Positions 10,586 through 22,331 of a DNA stretch of 64,000 bases are shown piece by piece. Both the position numbers and the translations under genes were made by a program. The stretch spans positions 1 to 64,000 of the forward strand of contig JAUCBJ010005016.1 in assembly GCA_032718475.1 (NCBI GenBank), written 5' to 3'. This DNA comes from Nemertoderma westbladi (taxonomy: Eukaryota > Xenacoelomorpha > Nemertodermatida > Nemertodermatidae). Under the pieces are notes generated by a model. That model was given only the letters and a program-made list of their open reading frames with translations, did not search any database and was not told the DNA's origin. The first letter of the stretch is position 1, and each line of letters begins with the position of its first letter.

Positions 10586-11337
10586 CTGTTGCCAGATGCC
10601 AGCTAAAGACTAACTAACTGAATTACAGAATTAGGCAGTTAGGTATACTGATACGAGTTTGGTCAGTTTTGGTGCTGGAACTTGTTATTATTTACATTAT
10701 AAATGCTGTATTGTGACCGACAGACGGATGTTGGATGTGCCTCCGATATGGCACTGATGTGGTTCGATGTGGCCCAAGGACCTCTATACTACAGGACTGG
10801 CATACTGTCTGATCCGACTTCGCTAGCAAGTCCATTCATTTCATACTACTGTAAGCTGTACTGCTATCGTCAGCTGACCTTAGAATGATTTATACCAGTC
10901 TGCCAGTATACTTAACCTACAGACAGACAGAGACAGTTTACTGGTTTAGTTATAGTCCTCCTATGCCGCTGGTAGGCCTATATGGGAATAGTACAGTTAG
11001 TATAATCAGATAGTACATTCAACTGGCTGACTGTGGACTGGACGGCTGATTGTTGATGGTAGGCCTACCCTGGCACCTGGTAGCGCGTGCATACCCGTAC
11101 CACGCTGGTACGGTACCGCGACCGGTCCGGTACCTTGGTGGTACCATTTGTCAGTTTGTTAGTCTTAGCAATTGTATTTAAGGTGCCGTATTACAACATT
11201 AGGCTAAACTATGAACTACTAACAGCAAACAGAACAAGTTAATTATTATTATTAGGCCTATTATGCCTAATCATTGTTGTGTACCGTAATATTTGGCTGC
11301 GACGGCAATTACGCAGGAAATCCCGTTCGCGTAGTAA

Positions 11338-11898
11338 AACATTCCTCCTGTCGGTGCCGAACGAGATCAGTGGATCGCCGCGCTACCACGACGCAGTGCA
11401 GATGACGGCTCTCCGTTTAAGTACGGAAGCACTGCCGTCATTTGTATTCAACATTGGCCAGAGTTTCCCAAGGGAATTCCGCACAAGAAAGTCCCTGGCG
11501 GTTCCTTACGACCAACAATTCCTCCGTTCTACTTCCCTGGAGTTCCTTTATCGTGTGTTCCACCGCGACCCCCCGCCCCCACTCCTCGAGAACTCCCTCA
11601 CATTGAGGAACGCCAACTTCAGTTGCTCAATGAGCGAGATCTAATTGGGGGCTTTTTGCAGCTGACTGAACCTGTTGTTTCTACGTGGTTAAAGGGAATC
11701 GCAGGATACGGTCGCGATACTGACATTTTTGTGAAACGATCGGAGTTCCAAGTATTGCTCTTCGTATTCTATAACGACGAATATATTGGACAGGTTTCAC
11801 TTTTGTCAAAGAAGCAACTTTGCTCGGACGTGTTTGTATCGGCGGTTGATCAGCTGGGTTGCCGCTTGGGGTTATCGCATTGCCTCGCCTCGCCTTAA
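11338..11898 (+). pseudogene. THAP-domain segment of a P-like transposase
   Basis: The frame is open for about 186 codons. It contains QWIAALPR, then CIQHWPEFPKG, then LRPTIPPFYFPGVPLS. This is the C-terminal half of a THAP zinc finger (C..HW and the P-rich end), which binds transposon ends in P elements and THAP9. The first two cysteines are not visible and stops lie just upstream (11329-11337), so an upstream exon is missing or decayed. A glutamine/leucine-rich stretch follows. The rest, to HCLASP, is unrecognised. Confidence 0.6.
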
Positions 11899-12100
11899 AT
11901 GCATTCGCAATAATTGGGTGAGGAGTAGACTGTCCCAAAATATTAATTTAATCCTTATTTAAAATATAATATTAATATTATTAAATTAATTATTAAATAA
12001 TATTTAATATATTATATATTTATTAATATAATATAAATAACAATAAAAGATATAAAAATTGTATTATATTAATTATATTATATATTATATTATATTATAG

Positions 12101-12405
12101 AGATCACTGAGAAGAACCAACAGCTTCAACTGGGTCCAGGAAATGCAGTGGGTGAATGGAAAGACATCGTTCGGTTGTACCAGGACGATACGGACAAGGT
12201 GTTACGTCTCACCGCGCTAACTGGGGCTTCTATTAACCCATCAAACCTGCAGAAACAGAATGTGAAGCACGTTATGTGCGTGTTTAATCACAGAGTTGTG
12301 ACTACATTGTCATTGCGTGGGTGCAACGGGACAGCGGAAGTAATAGAACAGATTCTACAGAAGATGAATACAGGAGAAGATACAGGAGAAGAAGATTCTA
12401 CATAG
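12101..12405 (+). pseudogene. P-element transposase C-terminal-like exon
   Basis: An acceptor-like TATTATAG at 12093-12100 precedes an open frame of about 100 codons. It contains RLTALTGASINPSNLQKQNV followed by KHVMCVFNHRVVTTL. This matches the P-transposase/THAP9 pattern of a conserved leucine-rich stretch, then 'H/S-I-P...QK-V', then 'A..VF...V...L'. It is in phase with the THAP segment across a very AT-rich presumed intron (11899-12100). Only a fragment of the catalytic region remains. Confidence 0.55.
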
Positions 12406-12774
12406 AACAGATTACAACTTGTTCCTCATCACCTGGTATGGTGGACCATGGCGTCTGCTGCGTGGGTGGATGCTGTACCTGATGGAACTATACGGTGCTA
12501 CAAACAAATAACTCAAGTAGTACACAATTGCGGTATATTACGGTATCTCCCCACTACCACCAATAGCTGCTTGCCGTACCCTAGCCAACACCCTTCTTAA
12601 TGGAGTACAAAAGCGATCTATGGAAAGGCAGAAACGGCGCGACTCACATTCTGGCGATATGGCCGCACAAACTAAATTCCTCCGAATAACGGGAAGGGGA
12701 AAAAATAAATAAATATTATAGTATACCAGGCCGAAATATGATATCGTATCGTATCACGTCATACTGTTGAGTTG

Positions 12775-12925
12775 ACTGAGATATTTCTCTACAGGGGGTC
12801 ACACGTTGAGTCCGCGCCCGGAGAGACTCATAAAAACTGAGATATTTCTCTACAGGGGGGTCACACGTTGAGTCCGCGCCCAGAGAGACTCATAAAAACT
12901 GAGATATTTCTCTACAGGGGCCACA
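12775..12925 (+). repeat. Three direct repeats of about 60 bp
   Basis: The unit begins ACTGAGATATTTCTCTACAG and runs through CACACGTTGAGTCCGCGCCC and AGAGAGACTCATAAAA. Two full copies and one partial third copy are present. They lie inside the P-like relic between its coding part and its right inverted repeat. Confidence 0.85.
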
Positions 12926-13139
12926 TTTTATGTTTAATATTCGGGATTGTTACTTAATCAATTTATTAATAAAGAGCCCGTATCGGGGCCATTGATGTGT
13001 TTTCACTCTGGGGTGGGGAATATTGGGTCGTCAATCGTAATAAATAATAAAGTAATAACATAAAGTACCTACTTGTAATATAAAGTAATAATAGTAGCCC
13101 TATACAGTAATAATATCAGAAAGGCGGTTGGGGGTGATG

Positions 13140-13162
13140 GGGGGGGGGGGGGGGGGGGGGGG
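13140..13162. repeat. G homopolymer tract
   Basis: An uninterrupted run of more than 20 G. Such tracts recur in this window (39407, 47470, 47607, 58208 and 58470) and are error-prone in sequencing. Confidence 0.9.
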
Positions 13163-13795
13163 TTACCTGGAACCTGGCTTGAGAACTGTTAGGATAGTAA
13201 ATGACCAGAGATAAAGATTATAGATAGAGGTCCATGTATATTGTATAGACAATATACCGCTAGTTGAATCCGTTTCATCTGTTTCACAACATTCCCCTAC
13301 CTGCCTACCGATAGGGATACTGTTCACGTCGTTTGTTGCACAATAGACTAAACACGGTCGTTTAAGACTATAATGAATAGTTAGTACACAACACTCGCCC
13401 CCTTTGTTACAAGCCTTGCTGCGCTCGTCCTTTATTTCCTGACACCAAAATTTATTATGTTACTAATAATTACGATTGTGTACTAAATTTCATACAAATC
13501 CTTTGATAACAATGTCTATAACAGTATAAAGCAATACCAAACCAATGGACTTCTCTAGCGAAGTCGGATGAAGGGGTGTGCCAGTCCTGTAGTATAGTAG
13601 TCCTTGATGTGGTCCGATCCTCCGATGTGGTACCTATTCCTATTGGGTCCGATGTGGCTTTTAGACTGACTCATAATGCCATATGCAATACTTCATTATC
13701 ATTAGGCTGTTAGGTTTAGGTAGCCTAGCAGTCAGCCAGTAATACTGCATACTGTGTATAATAATTAGTCTTAACATACAGTTGGCTTATATAAT

Positions 13796-16462
13796 GTGAT
13801 TGCAATATATACTAGAGACGATTTGGTATTTAATGCCTGCATTTCACTGAATCAAATGGATATTGAAGGGGTATTTGGAACTCTCATTATGCCCTACACC
13901 AAAGAAATCCTCATTGGATCGGTATATCGACCTCCAGAGTCATCTATAACTCAATTCTTCAAATCCTTAGAATCTTTTATTGGAACGGTATCTAACCATA
14001 AAGAAATTTATATCCTTGGAGACGTCAATGCAGACATATCTAGTAATGACCGAAGCAATAAAAACATAGTTGACTCATTCTGTGCCTCTACTGGACTTAA
14101 ACAAATAATCAAGGACCCAACCCGTGTTACTGAGATATCTTCTACCATTATCGATCACATTTATACTTCAGCACTGGAAAATAAAGTTACAGCATCTGGA
14201 GTAATAGAAGTCGGCATTAGTGATCATTACATCGTATATGTCACCAGGAAGAAAATTAAAAACCATAAATACATACCAAAAATAATCCGAGCTAGAACAT
14301 ACAGAGACTACTCCATACCAAAACTAAAGGAAATGATTGTGAACAATAGTAAAATTAATAACATTGGCAATATAAATGACGTGGATGAAGCCGTGGACAT
14401 TCTAAACTCTGAGATTTTAAATATCCTCAACACTATAGCACCGAAACGGGATATCAGAATCAAAACTCATACCGAACCTTGGCTAACTCCAAATCTTCTA
14501 CACACTATAACTATGAGGAATAAAGCCTTAACCACAGCAAGAAAATATCGCACTGAAGAAAATGAAACAAATTACAAGAGAATCAGGAATGACACCACCA
14601 AACTCATAAAGGAAACTAAACAGACATACATACGAGAACAAATTAAGGAGAACAGAACTAACTCTAAACAATTATGGAAGACCCTCAAAAACCTCGGCTT
14701 ACCATCAAAGAAAGGCCAATCAAATGGACCACTTACAATCAATAATGGAACCGAACTAGTTTCTGACCCTAGACAAATAGCTGATGCGTTTAACGAATAC
14801 TTCACTGGTGTTGCTAATGAATTGGAAACCCAATTACCGCCACCTACAGGTCGCTTTGGTGAGGCTGCAGTTGCCAGATACTATGAATCTAAGGGAATAA
14901 CTAAAGATAGCTTTACTCTAAAACAAACTGAAGAGGATGTGGTTTCTCGTATCTTATGCGACCTTAATCCCGATAAAAGTCCCGGCATTGATGGTATACC
15001 AGCAAAAATATATAAGGACTGTTCCACTGAGCTGACAAAAGCAATTACTCACATTATAAATATCTCCATAACAACATGTAAATTTCCCTCAGCTATGAAA
15101 CTAGCCAAAGTGGCACCAATCTATAAAAGGGGCACACAAACTCAACGTGAAAACTTCAGACCAGTGTCTCTACTACCTATTCTCTCCAAGATTATAGAAA
15201 AAGTAATCTACGATCAGATGTACCATTACTTAATATCAAACTCTATCATATCTGCACTTCAAAGTGCCTTTCGTAAAGGCTATTCAACGGAAACATGCTT
15301 GATATTTATAGACACTGTCATCCGATCAGCAGCAGATGGTGGCCAGTTAACAGGGATGGTGTTAATAGACCTCAAGAAAGCTTATGATACGGTGAATCGC
15401 AACATACTATTGATGAAACTGAAATACATGGGCTTTGACAACAAAGCAATAGCGTGGCTTGAATCCTATCTATCAAGCAGATCCCAAGTTGTAACCATAC
15501 AGGGGGTTGACTCAGATCAACGCACGCTGGATGACGGTTTACCACAAGGAACTCTCTTAGCGATCCTACTTTTCCTCTCACACACCAATGACTCGGACCA
15601 AGCCGTTGATTGCCCCACCCCGATGTTCGCAGACGACATATCGCACTTAGTCCCTGGCTCAGACTCAAGAACCATATCGGAATCACTAACACGGAATCTA
15701 GAATGCACCCAAGCATGGCTCATAGACAACCGCCTAACTCTCCATTTAGGTAAAACCGAAAGTATCCTATTTGGAACAGCACAACGTTTAGCCATAAACG
15801 AACCACTAAATGTGACATGCAATGGGAAAGCAATAGCGAACAGGGACTCGGTCAACTACCTCGGTTGCAAATTAGATAAAACTCTAAACAGTGAATCGAT
15901 GGTTGCAACAATAATAAAGAAAGGCAACTCTCGGTTAAAGTTCCTGTGGCGATTTGCCGGTGTACTAGACTACAATACACGCCGCCTACTATGCAATGCA
16001 TTAATACAACCACTAATGGACTATGCATCACCAGTGTGGTTCCAATCTATTAGTATCCTATGGAGAAACAAACTGGAGGCCCTACAACGGAAATGTATCC
16101 GGTATTGCCTGGGACTGGACAATCGCACCCACATCGACAATTCACACTTCCGAGAAATTAACTGGCTACCCATTAAACTACGAATTAAACAAAACCTGGC
16201 AACTATCATGTACAAAACTCACCATAACGTCACCCCGAGCTATATACAGGAAATGGTGGACTTCTCCTCATCCACACGTGACACGCGCGCCCCCCAAACT
16301 AAAGCGGTCATCCCACAGAAAAACACCACATTTGGCCAGCTCTCCTTTGACTATAAGGGCCCAGCGATCTGGAATAGCCTGCCGCGCCACGTAACCGAGT
16401 CAGTATCTGTCGAGGCATTCAAACATGCAGTAAAATCGCATTACCTACGCTCGCTCGATTGA
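13796..16462 (+). CDS. LINE ORF2: partial endonuclease plus reverse transcriptase
   Basis: The first 180 residues are the C-terminal half of an APE-type endonuclease: GSVYRPP, LGDVNAD, and the catalytic SDH near residue 143. The reverse transcriptase follows: NFRPVSLLPILSKIIEK (near 460), SAFRKGYSTETC, MVLIDLKKAYDTV (motif A), GLPQGTLLA and MFADDISHL (catalytic FADD). The C-terminus has the NSLPRHVTES signature of CR1/L2/Jockey elements. No stop or frameshift interrupts it. The start codon shown is simply the first in the open frame; the true N-terminus is missing. It is the best-preserved retrotransposon ORF in the window. Confidence 0.85.
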   Translation: MIAIYTRDDLVFNACISLNQMDIEGVFGTLIMPYTKEILIGSVYRPPESSITQFFKSLESFIGTVSNHKEIYILGDVNADISSNDRSNKNIVDSFCASTGLKQIIKDPTRVTEISSTIIDHIYTSALENKVTASGVIEVGISDHYIVYVTRKKIKNHKYIPKIIRARTYRDYSIPKLKEMIVNNSKINNIGNINDVDEAVDILNSEILNILNTIAPKRDIRIKTHTEPWLTPNLLHTITMRNKALTTARKYRTEENETNYKRIRNDTTKLIKETKQTYIREQIKENRTNSKQLWKTLKNLGLPSKKGQSNGPLTINNGTELVSDPRQIADAFNEYFTGVANELETQLPPPTGRFGEAAVARYYESKGITKDSFTLKQTEEDVVSRILCDLNPDKSPGIDGIPAKIYKDCSTELTKAITHIINISITTCKFPSAMKLAKVAPIYKRGTQTQRENFRPVSLLPILSKIIEKVIYDQMYHYLISNSIISALQSAFRKGYSTETCLIFIDTVIRSAADGGQLTGMVLIDLKKAYDTVNRNILLMKLKYMGFDNKAIAWLESYLSSRSQVVTIQGVDSDQRTLDDGLPQGTLLAILLFLSHTNDSDQAVDCPTPMFADDISHLVPGSDSRTISESLTRNLECTQAWLIDNRLTLHLGKTESILFGTAQRLAINEPLNVTCNGKAIANRDSVNYLGCKLDKTLNSESMVATIIKKGNSRLKFLWRFAGVLDYNTRRLLCNALIQPLMDYASPVWFQSISILWRNKLEALQRKCIRYCLGLDNRTHIDNSHFREINWLPIKLRIKQNLATIMYKTHHNVTPSYIQEMVDFSSSTRDTRAPQTKAVIPQKNTTFGQLSFDYKGPAIWNSLPRHVTESVSVEAFKHAVKSHYLRSLD

Positions 16463-17205
16463 CAATACACTGATTTTAATTATACTTTTTACTAATTATT
16501 AGCGTTTAATTTTTTTTTTTATACTATTAATGAACTATTACATCTCAAAACTCTAAAATAACTAATCATAACAAGTTTTAATTTTTGTACAAAGCATCCC
16601 CATTTTTTATTTTGCAAGAGATATTTAAGGGGAGAAATACTGATTTTAATTTTTACTGAAGCTACTACACTTCAATGGTAAATTTTACCAAATATTTTAA
16701 TCTACGTACGCACATGAGGATGGCTTTTTAAAAATTTTATGCATTAATGTAAATATTAATAAACTATTCTTTTTTTTTTTTTTTAATACTTATCATAGCT
16801 CTAAAGAATGTAATATTTTAATTATTCATGCACCTGAAACCTCATTTATTTATTTTTTTTATTGTTTTATACATGACGCCGAATCTTTATTATACTGTAT
16901 AATTTACCCATTGAACTAACCACGGGGACCCTCTCGGAAACAAGGCTCGCCTTAAGGGGCTATCCCCGGTGCGCAATGTATTTATTATAAGCATTCTGAT
17001 TGAGTAATAACTATAATACATAATAACATTTTTATAGCGTCAAATTTATAATAACATAACTTCAGTTTCAGTTTTGATATTGTTCCTTATGTTCCTTATT
17101 ATTCCTTATGTAATGCTTGTTGTTATTTAATAATTGTGTTATTTTAATGTTCCTTTTAATGTTATACTTTGAGCACCATTAAACCAATACCAATACCATA
17201 GGCCT
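13796..17205 (+). mobile_element. Jockey/L2-type LINE, nearly complete ORF2 (family C)
   Basis: The element consists of the 888-codon frame at 13796-16462 and an AT-rich 3' UTR ending near 17205 in ACCAATACCAATACCA. The left end is truncated within the endonuclease domain. It lies directly right of the P-like relic. A GGGGACCCTCTCGG ... CCTTAAGGGGCTATCCCC segment near 16923-16970 can form a stem in the 3' UTR. Confidence 0.8.
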
Positions 17206-17587
17206 AGGCCTAATTAACAGATTAAGTCATACTTAATACCGGTACATTGTTACCTACTTCAGTACTTTCTGACCTTACAGCCTTACCTCAGTAGGCTAAC
17301 CGTCTGCCTGTCAGCCTGTTTACTAACGTAAACATAATAAATATCAATATTAGGCCTACTGGCCTAGTTAAAATAAATTGATGAATTTTCAGCTTTATTT
17401 TCGTGAAATGATAGAAAGATTTGACTGTTTGAAGATTGTGAAATGAAAAATAGGCCTATCGGCTATCGCGTGCGAAGCGAGCGGAATTTTTTTGTGTATT
17501 TTCGTGATTTTAATTAATTTGTGTGGTGTGCATCAGACATCAGTTCGCGCTCATTCACGCAGGTACGCGTCCGAGTTTTGCAGCATG
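17206..17587. other. No gene seen
   Basis: AT-rich, with several TAGGCCTA strings. No coding or repeat structure was recognised apart from these dispersed hexamers. Confidence 0.35.
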
Positions 17588-18035
17588 AATTCAGTTAGGA
17601 ACACTGGTCACTTTCTGGCTGAAGCTCAGCCAAAAATTATCCACATATTTACAGCCAGAAAGTGTCCGTGCAGCCACTATTTGTCCTTCACAGGCTGTTT
17701 GGCTGTGATTATATTTTCGGACATATTTTGGCTGTAACTTCACTAGTCCTCAAAGCAGTAGCTGGGGCACATAAGGTGACAATTTTTATTTTTAATATTA
17801 ATGATAGTTATCCCAACGATGAGATTCTAATTCTCAAATAAATTTATAGGTACATAATTTTATGGCGGTTCTAATGGCATAATTTTTAGAATGCCAATGT
17901 TAAAATTTCACTGCCGATTTTCAAATGAAATTTAGCATTGTTTTCTATGGAGAAATTTCACTCTGAGAGCATTTTCCGCGGACACATTCTGGCTGTAAAT
18001 TGGACAAATTGTGACCAGTGTTCCTGACTGGAATT
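17588..18035. mobile_element. MITE with 25-bp inverted repeats
   Basis: The left end AATTCAGTTAGGAACACTGG is matched on the opposite strand by the right end, whose reverse complement starts AATTCCAGTCAGGAACACTGG. One base is inserted and one substituted. A second inverted pair, TTTACAGCCAGAAAGTGTCC against TTTACAGCCAGAATGTGTCC, lies inside. No coding capacity is seen. It ends just upstream of the proposed TBP exon 1. Confidence 0.6.
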
Positions 18036-18089
18036 CCAACCTGGCCCATAGGCAGAGATACTAAGATAAGGCCTAAATATTACAGTATT

Positions 18090-18273
18090 ATGGATCAATT
18101 TAACCTTCCTGTAAGTCTCAATCAAGGACAAACTCCTCATGGTACCTCTGCACAAAATATAAAGAATGAGCAATCCAGACAAGTAACTGTGACTACAGCT
18201 GGATTGGGTCTTACTTCTGTTCCCGAAGATTATCCAGGACAGGGGACATCAAACGATCCGAACCAACACCCAT
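18090..18273 (+). CDS. Candidate first coding exon of TATA-box-binding protein
   Basis: The ATG at 18090 opens a frame of 61 codons plus one base. It starts MDQFNLPVSL and is rich in Q, S, T, N and P. It ends at a strong donor (CAT|GTAAGT at 18274). A possible acceptor, ATATTACAG, lies four bases before the ATG. TBP proteins commonly begin MDQ and have a low-complexity N-terminal arm. The exon ends in phase 1, exactly what the acceptor at 39828 needs (one base plus CT gives a serine codon). Joining it to TBP across 21.6 kb is inference; an unrelated gene is possible. Confidence 0.5.
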
Positions 18274-18424
18274 GTAAGTTTGAATAGGACTGTAGGAGGG
18301 GGCCTACTGGAATACCGATTGACCGACCGGTACCGGTACCGGTCCGACGAATCTCTGAATCTGTACAAAAAAATACAAAATAGTACAATATACTGGTAGT
18401 GCGGTATGGCAGTATGGGTAACTT

Positions 18425-18914
18425 GGGTCCTACGAATTACCCCAAAATACCCCAAAACACCCCAAAATACCCCAAAATACTCCAAAATACCCCAAAATAG
18501 TCAAATATTACCCCAAAATACCCCAAAAAGGCTAAAAAATTACCCCAAAATACCCCAAAATAAGCTAACCATGTTTTTTAACAGCGAGGGAAAGGAGCAG
18601 GTTACAGTGGCAAGTTTTTTTAACCAAAACAATAAACGAGAGTGAAGAAAAAAATTTTAATTATTTTGGGGTAATTCGTCATTATTTTGGGGTAATTCGT
18701 CATTTTGCCATATTTTGGGGTAAATTAAATTTCCAAAACAAAGGCTGAAAAAAAAGTATTTTGGGGTAATTCTAAACTATTTTGGGGTATTTTGGGGTAA
18801 TTCTAAACTATTTTGGGGTATTTTGGGGTAGTTTTATACTATTTTGGGGTCTTTTGGGGTGTTTTGGGGTATTTTGGGGTGTTTTGGGGTATTTTGGGGT
18901 AATTCGTAGGACCG
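18425..18914. mobile_element. 490-bp MITE, 8-bp target duplication GGTAACTT
   Basis: Termini are GGGTCCTACGAATTACCCC and its near-exact reverse complement. Both arms are built from tandem CCCCAAAATA units. GGTAACTT is duplicated at 18417-18424 and 18915-18922. The terminal SGGTCCTAC and the duplication length are the same as in the 4-kb element at 19866-23883, so both belong to one transposon family. Superfamily is not assigned; hAT, P and Merlin elements all make 8-bp duplications. Confidence 0.85.
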
Positions 18915-19237
18915 GGTAACTTTGGTGAAATCTCATATTTTGAAAAATTTAGGTAATTCCGGACATGTGATGATGGGCTATATATGGGTAACTTTGGTGC
19001 AGTGGCAGTCTCATATTTTGAAGTACCGGTAATACTACTCAACTACCGGTATTACATTCCGCAGTATTGCATATTGTCTGATGAATTTTGAATTGAATTT
19101 GTTTAATGACCATATCATGAACACACATTACAGTAAAATAAACAACGTAATCAGAGTAAAAATAATACAATATAAACAACAATTAATATATATGTTATAT
19201 GAACTTTAGAGATTTAATATTAATTATTAGATTTAAA

Positions 19238-19762
19238 CCAGACTGGAATCTCTCGGCACTTTCAGGGAGATCTCTGGCGCATAGAAGCAAGTGCCGGCGC
19301 AGAAACTAATGCATTGGCGCAGCCGAGGCATATAAGCAAGTGCCGGCGTAGAAATTAGCAATTAGAAAACTAAACTGGTGCAGGCGCAGGGCAAAATACA
19401 AACCAGTGCCGAGCAAGTCAGGCAGGGCAAGTCTGCAAGTTTCAAGCAATTTTTGTCGCATAAAAGGAACAAATAACTTTGTTGAAAACCAGCCCACCAA
19501 CAATATTCAGATATTAGAGCCCTGGCCTGGCACCTGGCTACAGGATAATACGGAGCACAGGCAAGACAGCACTGGCTGACTGGTAGAGCTTTAAACTGAT
19601 AAAACCCCGGTTAAAACCCTTTAAACTTTCTTTGTTGGCGCACATTTTATATGTGCTAGGGACATATTTTTTTGGTAGGGGTAAATTTAGTGCTGTAGTG
19701 TCGGTTGGCGCAAATTATTTTACGCCCGGCGCACCTCCGGCGTGCAAAACATTCCAGTCTGG
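19238..19762. mobile_element. 525-bp MITE, 8-bp target duplication GATTTAAA
   Basis: The perfect 12-bp inverted termini CCAGACTGGAAT lie at 19238-19249 and 19751-19762. They are flanked by the perfect duplication GATTTAAA at 19230-19237 and 19763-19770. The interior has several GGCGCA strings. An 8-bp duplication with C(C)AG termini suggests a hAT-type non-autonomous element. No ORF of note. Confidence 0.9.
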
Positions 19763-19979
19763 GATTTAAAGATATTTACACGTCTTTACGTAAGATTTCT
19801 GATTTATAGGCTAATTAAAAAATAACGCAAATAGTCTTCCGACCATGCTTGTTGTTAGCACCATCCGGTCCTACTAATTACCCCAACCTACCACAATCTA
19901 CCCCAACCTACCACAATCTGCCCCAACCTACCACAATCTACCCCAACCTACCACAATCTACCGCAATCTACCCCAACAA

Positions 19980-21160
19980 TTCGATAGAGGCATCTAATTA
20001 CCACAATATTATTTTACAATGGCGTCTAATTACCACAATATACAGAACGCAAGTCTGCAAGTGTCTATTTACCACAAGACTACACTGCATCTAATTACCA
20101 CAATATTATTTTACATTGGCATCTAATTACCACAATACTGCAATATAGAGAACTCAAGTATCTATTTACCACTTACATTGGCATCTAATTACCACAATAT
20201 ACAGAACTCAAGTGTCTATTTACCACAAGACTACACTGCATCTAATTACCACAATATTATTTTACATTGGCATCTAATTACCACAATATACAGAACTCAA
20301 GTGTCTATTTACCACAAGACTACACTGCATCTAATTACCACAATATTATTTTACATTGGCATCTAATTACCACAATATACAGAACTCAAGTGTCTATTTA
20401 CCACAAGACTACACTGCATCTAATTACCACAATATTATTTTACATTGGCATCTAATTACCACAATATACAGAACTCAAGTGTCTATTTACCACAAGACTA
20501 CACTGCATCTAATTACCACAATATTATTTTACATTGGCATATAATTACCACAATATACAGAACTCAAGTGTCTATTTACCACAAGACTACACTGCATCTA
20601 ATTACCACAATATTATTTTACATTGGCATCTAATTGCCACAATATACAGAACTCAAGTGTCTATTTACCACAAGACTACACTGCATCTAATTACCACAAT
20701 ATTATTTTACATTGGCATCTAATTACCACAATATACAGAACTCAAGTGTCTATTTACCACAAGACTACACTGCATCTAATTACCACAATATTATTTTACA
20801 TTGGCATATAATTACCACAATATACAGAACTCAAGTGTCTATTTACCACAAGACTACACTGCATCTAATTACCACAATATTATTTTACATTGGCATCTAA
20901 TTGCCACAATATACAGAACTCAAGTGTCTATTTACCACAAGACTACACTGCATCTAATTACCACAATATTATTTTATATTGGCGTCTAATTACCACAATA
21001 TACAGAACTCAAGTGTCTATTTACCACAAGACTACACTGCATCTAATTACCACAATATTATTTTACAATGGCATCTAATTACCACAATATACAGTACGGT
21101 AGTTATTAATACTCAGTGTCTAATTACCACAAGACTTCACTAACGTCTAATTACCACAAT
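19980..21160 (+). repeat. 89-bp minisatellite, left arm
   Basis: About twelve copies of an 89-base unit containing ACATTGGCATCTAATTACCA and TCTATTTACCACAAGACTAC. Several consecutive units are identical or differ by one or two bases, indicating recent expansion by unequal exchange or slippage. A two-unit alternation (variants with ATATAATTACC and TAATTGCC) is duplicated at 20445-20720 and 20712-20989. This shows the array also grew in blocks of three units (267 bp). Confidence 0.9.
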
Positions 21161-21540
21161 ATATATACAATATATATATCTAGCGGTGTGAATCATAATT
21201 TTTATTCTCACTTTCATTCTTTAGATGCAATCGTTTAAAAAGTGTCTCCATCGATATTGCACCAGTCCTTTTTCCTCAACCTTAAAGCAATCGTTGGTTA
21301 CTGTGAAATAGGTGGTAGACTTAATTAACAAGGATTCCAAATATGCTGAATGTAGATGAGAAATAGCTGGATATGGTTGTCCAAAGCGATCTCATTAAGA
21401 TTTGTATTATGTAAGACTTTAGTAGTTAATTAATTATGATACTGTATTCCAGGGCATGATGTACAGTACACACACAAGATGTTATATATTATATTATTAT
21501 TGTAATTTACTGTTTGGTCTCGTTTATATTCGTGATTATA

Positions 21541-22331
21541 TCGTAGCTCCACAGTACGAGGAGGAAGCTCGTAGAGTTTTCACTGGCCAGGAGATAAACA
21601 TAATATCGGGTCACTGTTTCCTGGGCGGGTATCTTGGTGGGACTGCAGAGCGATTGGGTTACATTCAGGCCAAAGTTGCTGCGTGCAGGCGTGGGTCGCA
21701 TTGGTTGATCGTCTCTCCGAGATGGCCGAGGTCCAACCCCAAGCCGCGTTTGCTGCCATGGCCGGCTCCCTCCAACGGGAGTGGGCCTACCTCCAGCACG
21801 TAACCCCAGACTGTGAAGACCGCGCAAACTGAGCGTTTCCTTCCCGCAATGTTTGACGGACCGATCTCCCCAAACAAGCGTTGTCTGTTTGGCCTCTCCC
21901 CTCGCACTGCAGGTCTCAGACTGCGGAACCCGGTGTCCGAGGCGGCCCACTCATTCGACATATTGCGAGCTGGAACCCGGACTATCGCGCAGTCGCTATT
22001 GGGAGATTGGCAGTTCTCGCTCACAGACCACCGTAACTGTTTACAGCAAGCGCGGAAAGAAGGACGGGACCAACAGCTCGGAAGGGAGAAGGCCAGTTTG
22101 GAGGCTGTGCTGGACGAGTTCCCACAGGCCCGCCGTCGGACGGTCGAGCGCGCCGCCAACTTCCGCTCCAGTGGGTGGATTTCCTCCCTCCCGATAGCTG
22201 AACACCAACTTGATCTCTCCCCCATGGAGTTCCGAGATGCGCTGGCGATCCAGTACGGCCGTTGGGTACGGGTACAATCCTGGCGGCAGTGCCGAGTCGG
22301 TGCTACGGGTGCGGGGCCACCTTCGATTTAA
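21541..22331 (+). pseudogene. Frameshifted LINE reverse transcriptase C-terminal fragment
   Basis: Frames together resemble the C-terminal region of a non-LTR retrotransposon family common in cnidarians and lancelets. Recognisable parts in order: INIISGHCFLGGYLGG, QAKVAA, then in another frame SEMAEVQPQAAFAAMAG and LQREWAYLQHVTPDCED. Back in the first frame come MFDGPISPNKRCLFGL, RTAGLRLRNPVSEAAHSF and FRSSGWISSLPIA, then MEFRDALAIQYG and a final CGA-type zinc-binding remnant. At least three frameshifts make it dead. Its local GC content is much higher than its surroundings. Confidence 0.7.

Larger units (their letters stand above)
10741..13630 (+). mobile_element. P-element-like (THAP) DNA transposon relic
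   Basis: Inverted repeats at 10741-10833 and 13547-13630 share the string CTATACTACAGGACTGGCA (or nearly so) and CCGACTTCGCTAG on opposite strands. Between them lie a THAP-like zinc-finger segment (11338-11898) and a P-transposase-like segment (12101-12405). I could not fix a target duplication. The interior also holds three direct repeats and a long G tract. The whole reads as a dead P/THAP9-type transposon of about 2.9 kb. Confidence 0.6.

Noticed and set aside
20000-21160. CRISPR-like regular repeats
   Set aside because: The 89-bp units are contiguous tandem copies without unique spacers, in a eukaryotic genome with spliced genes.
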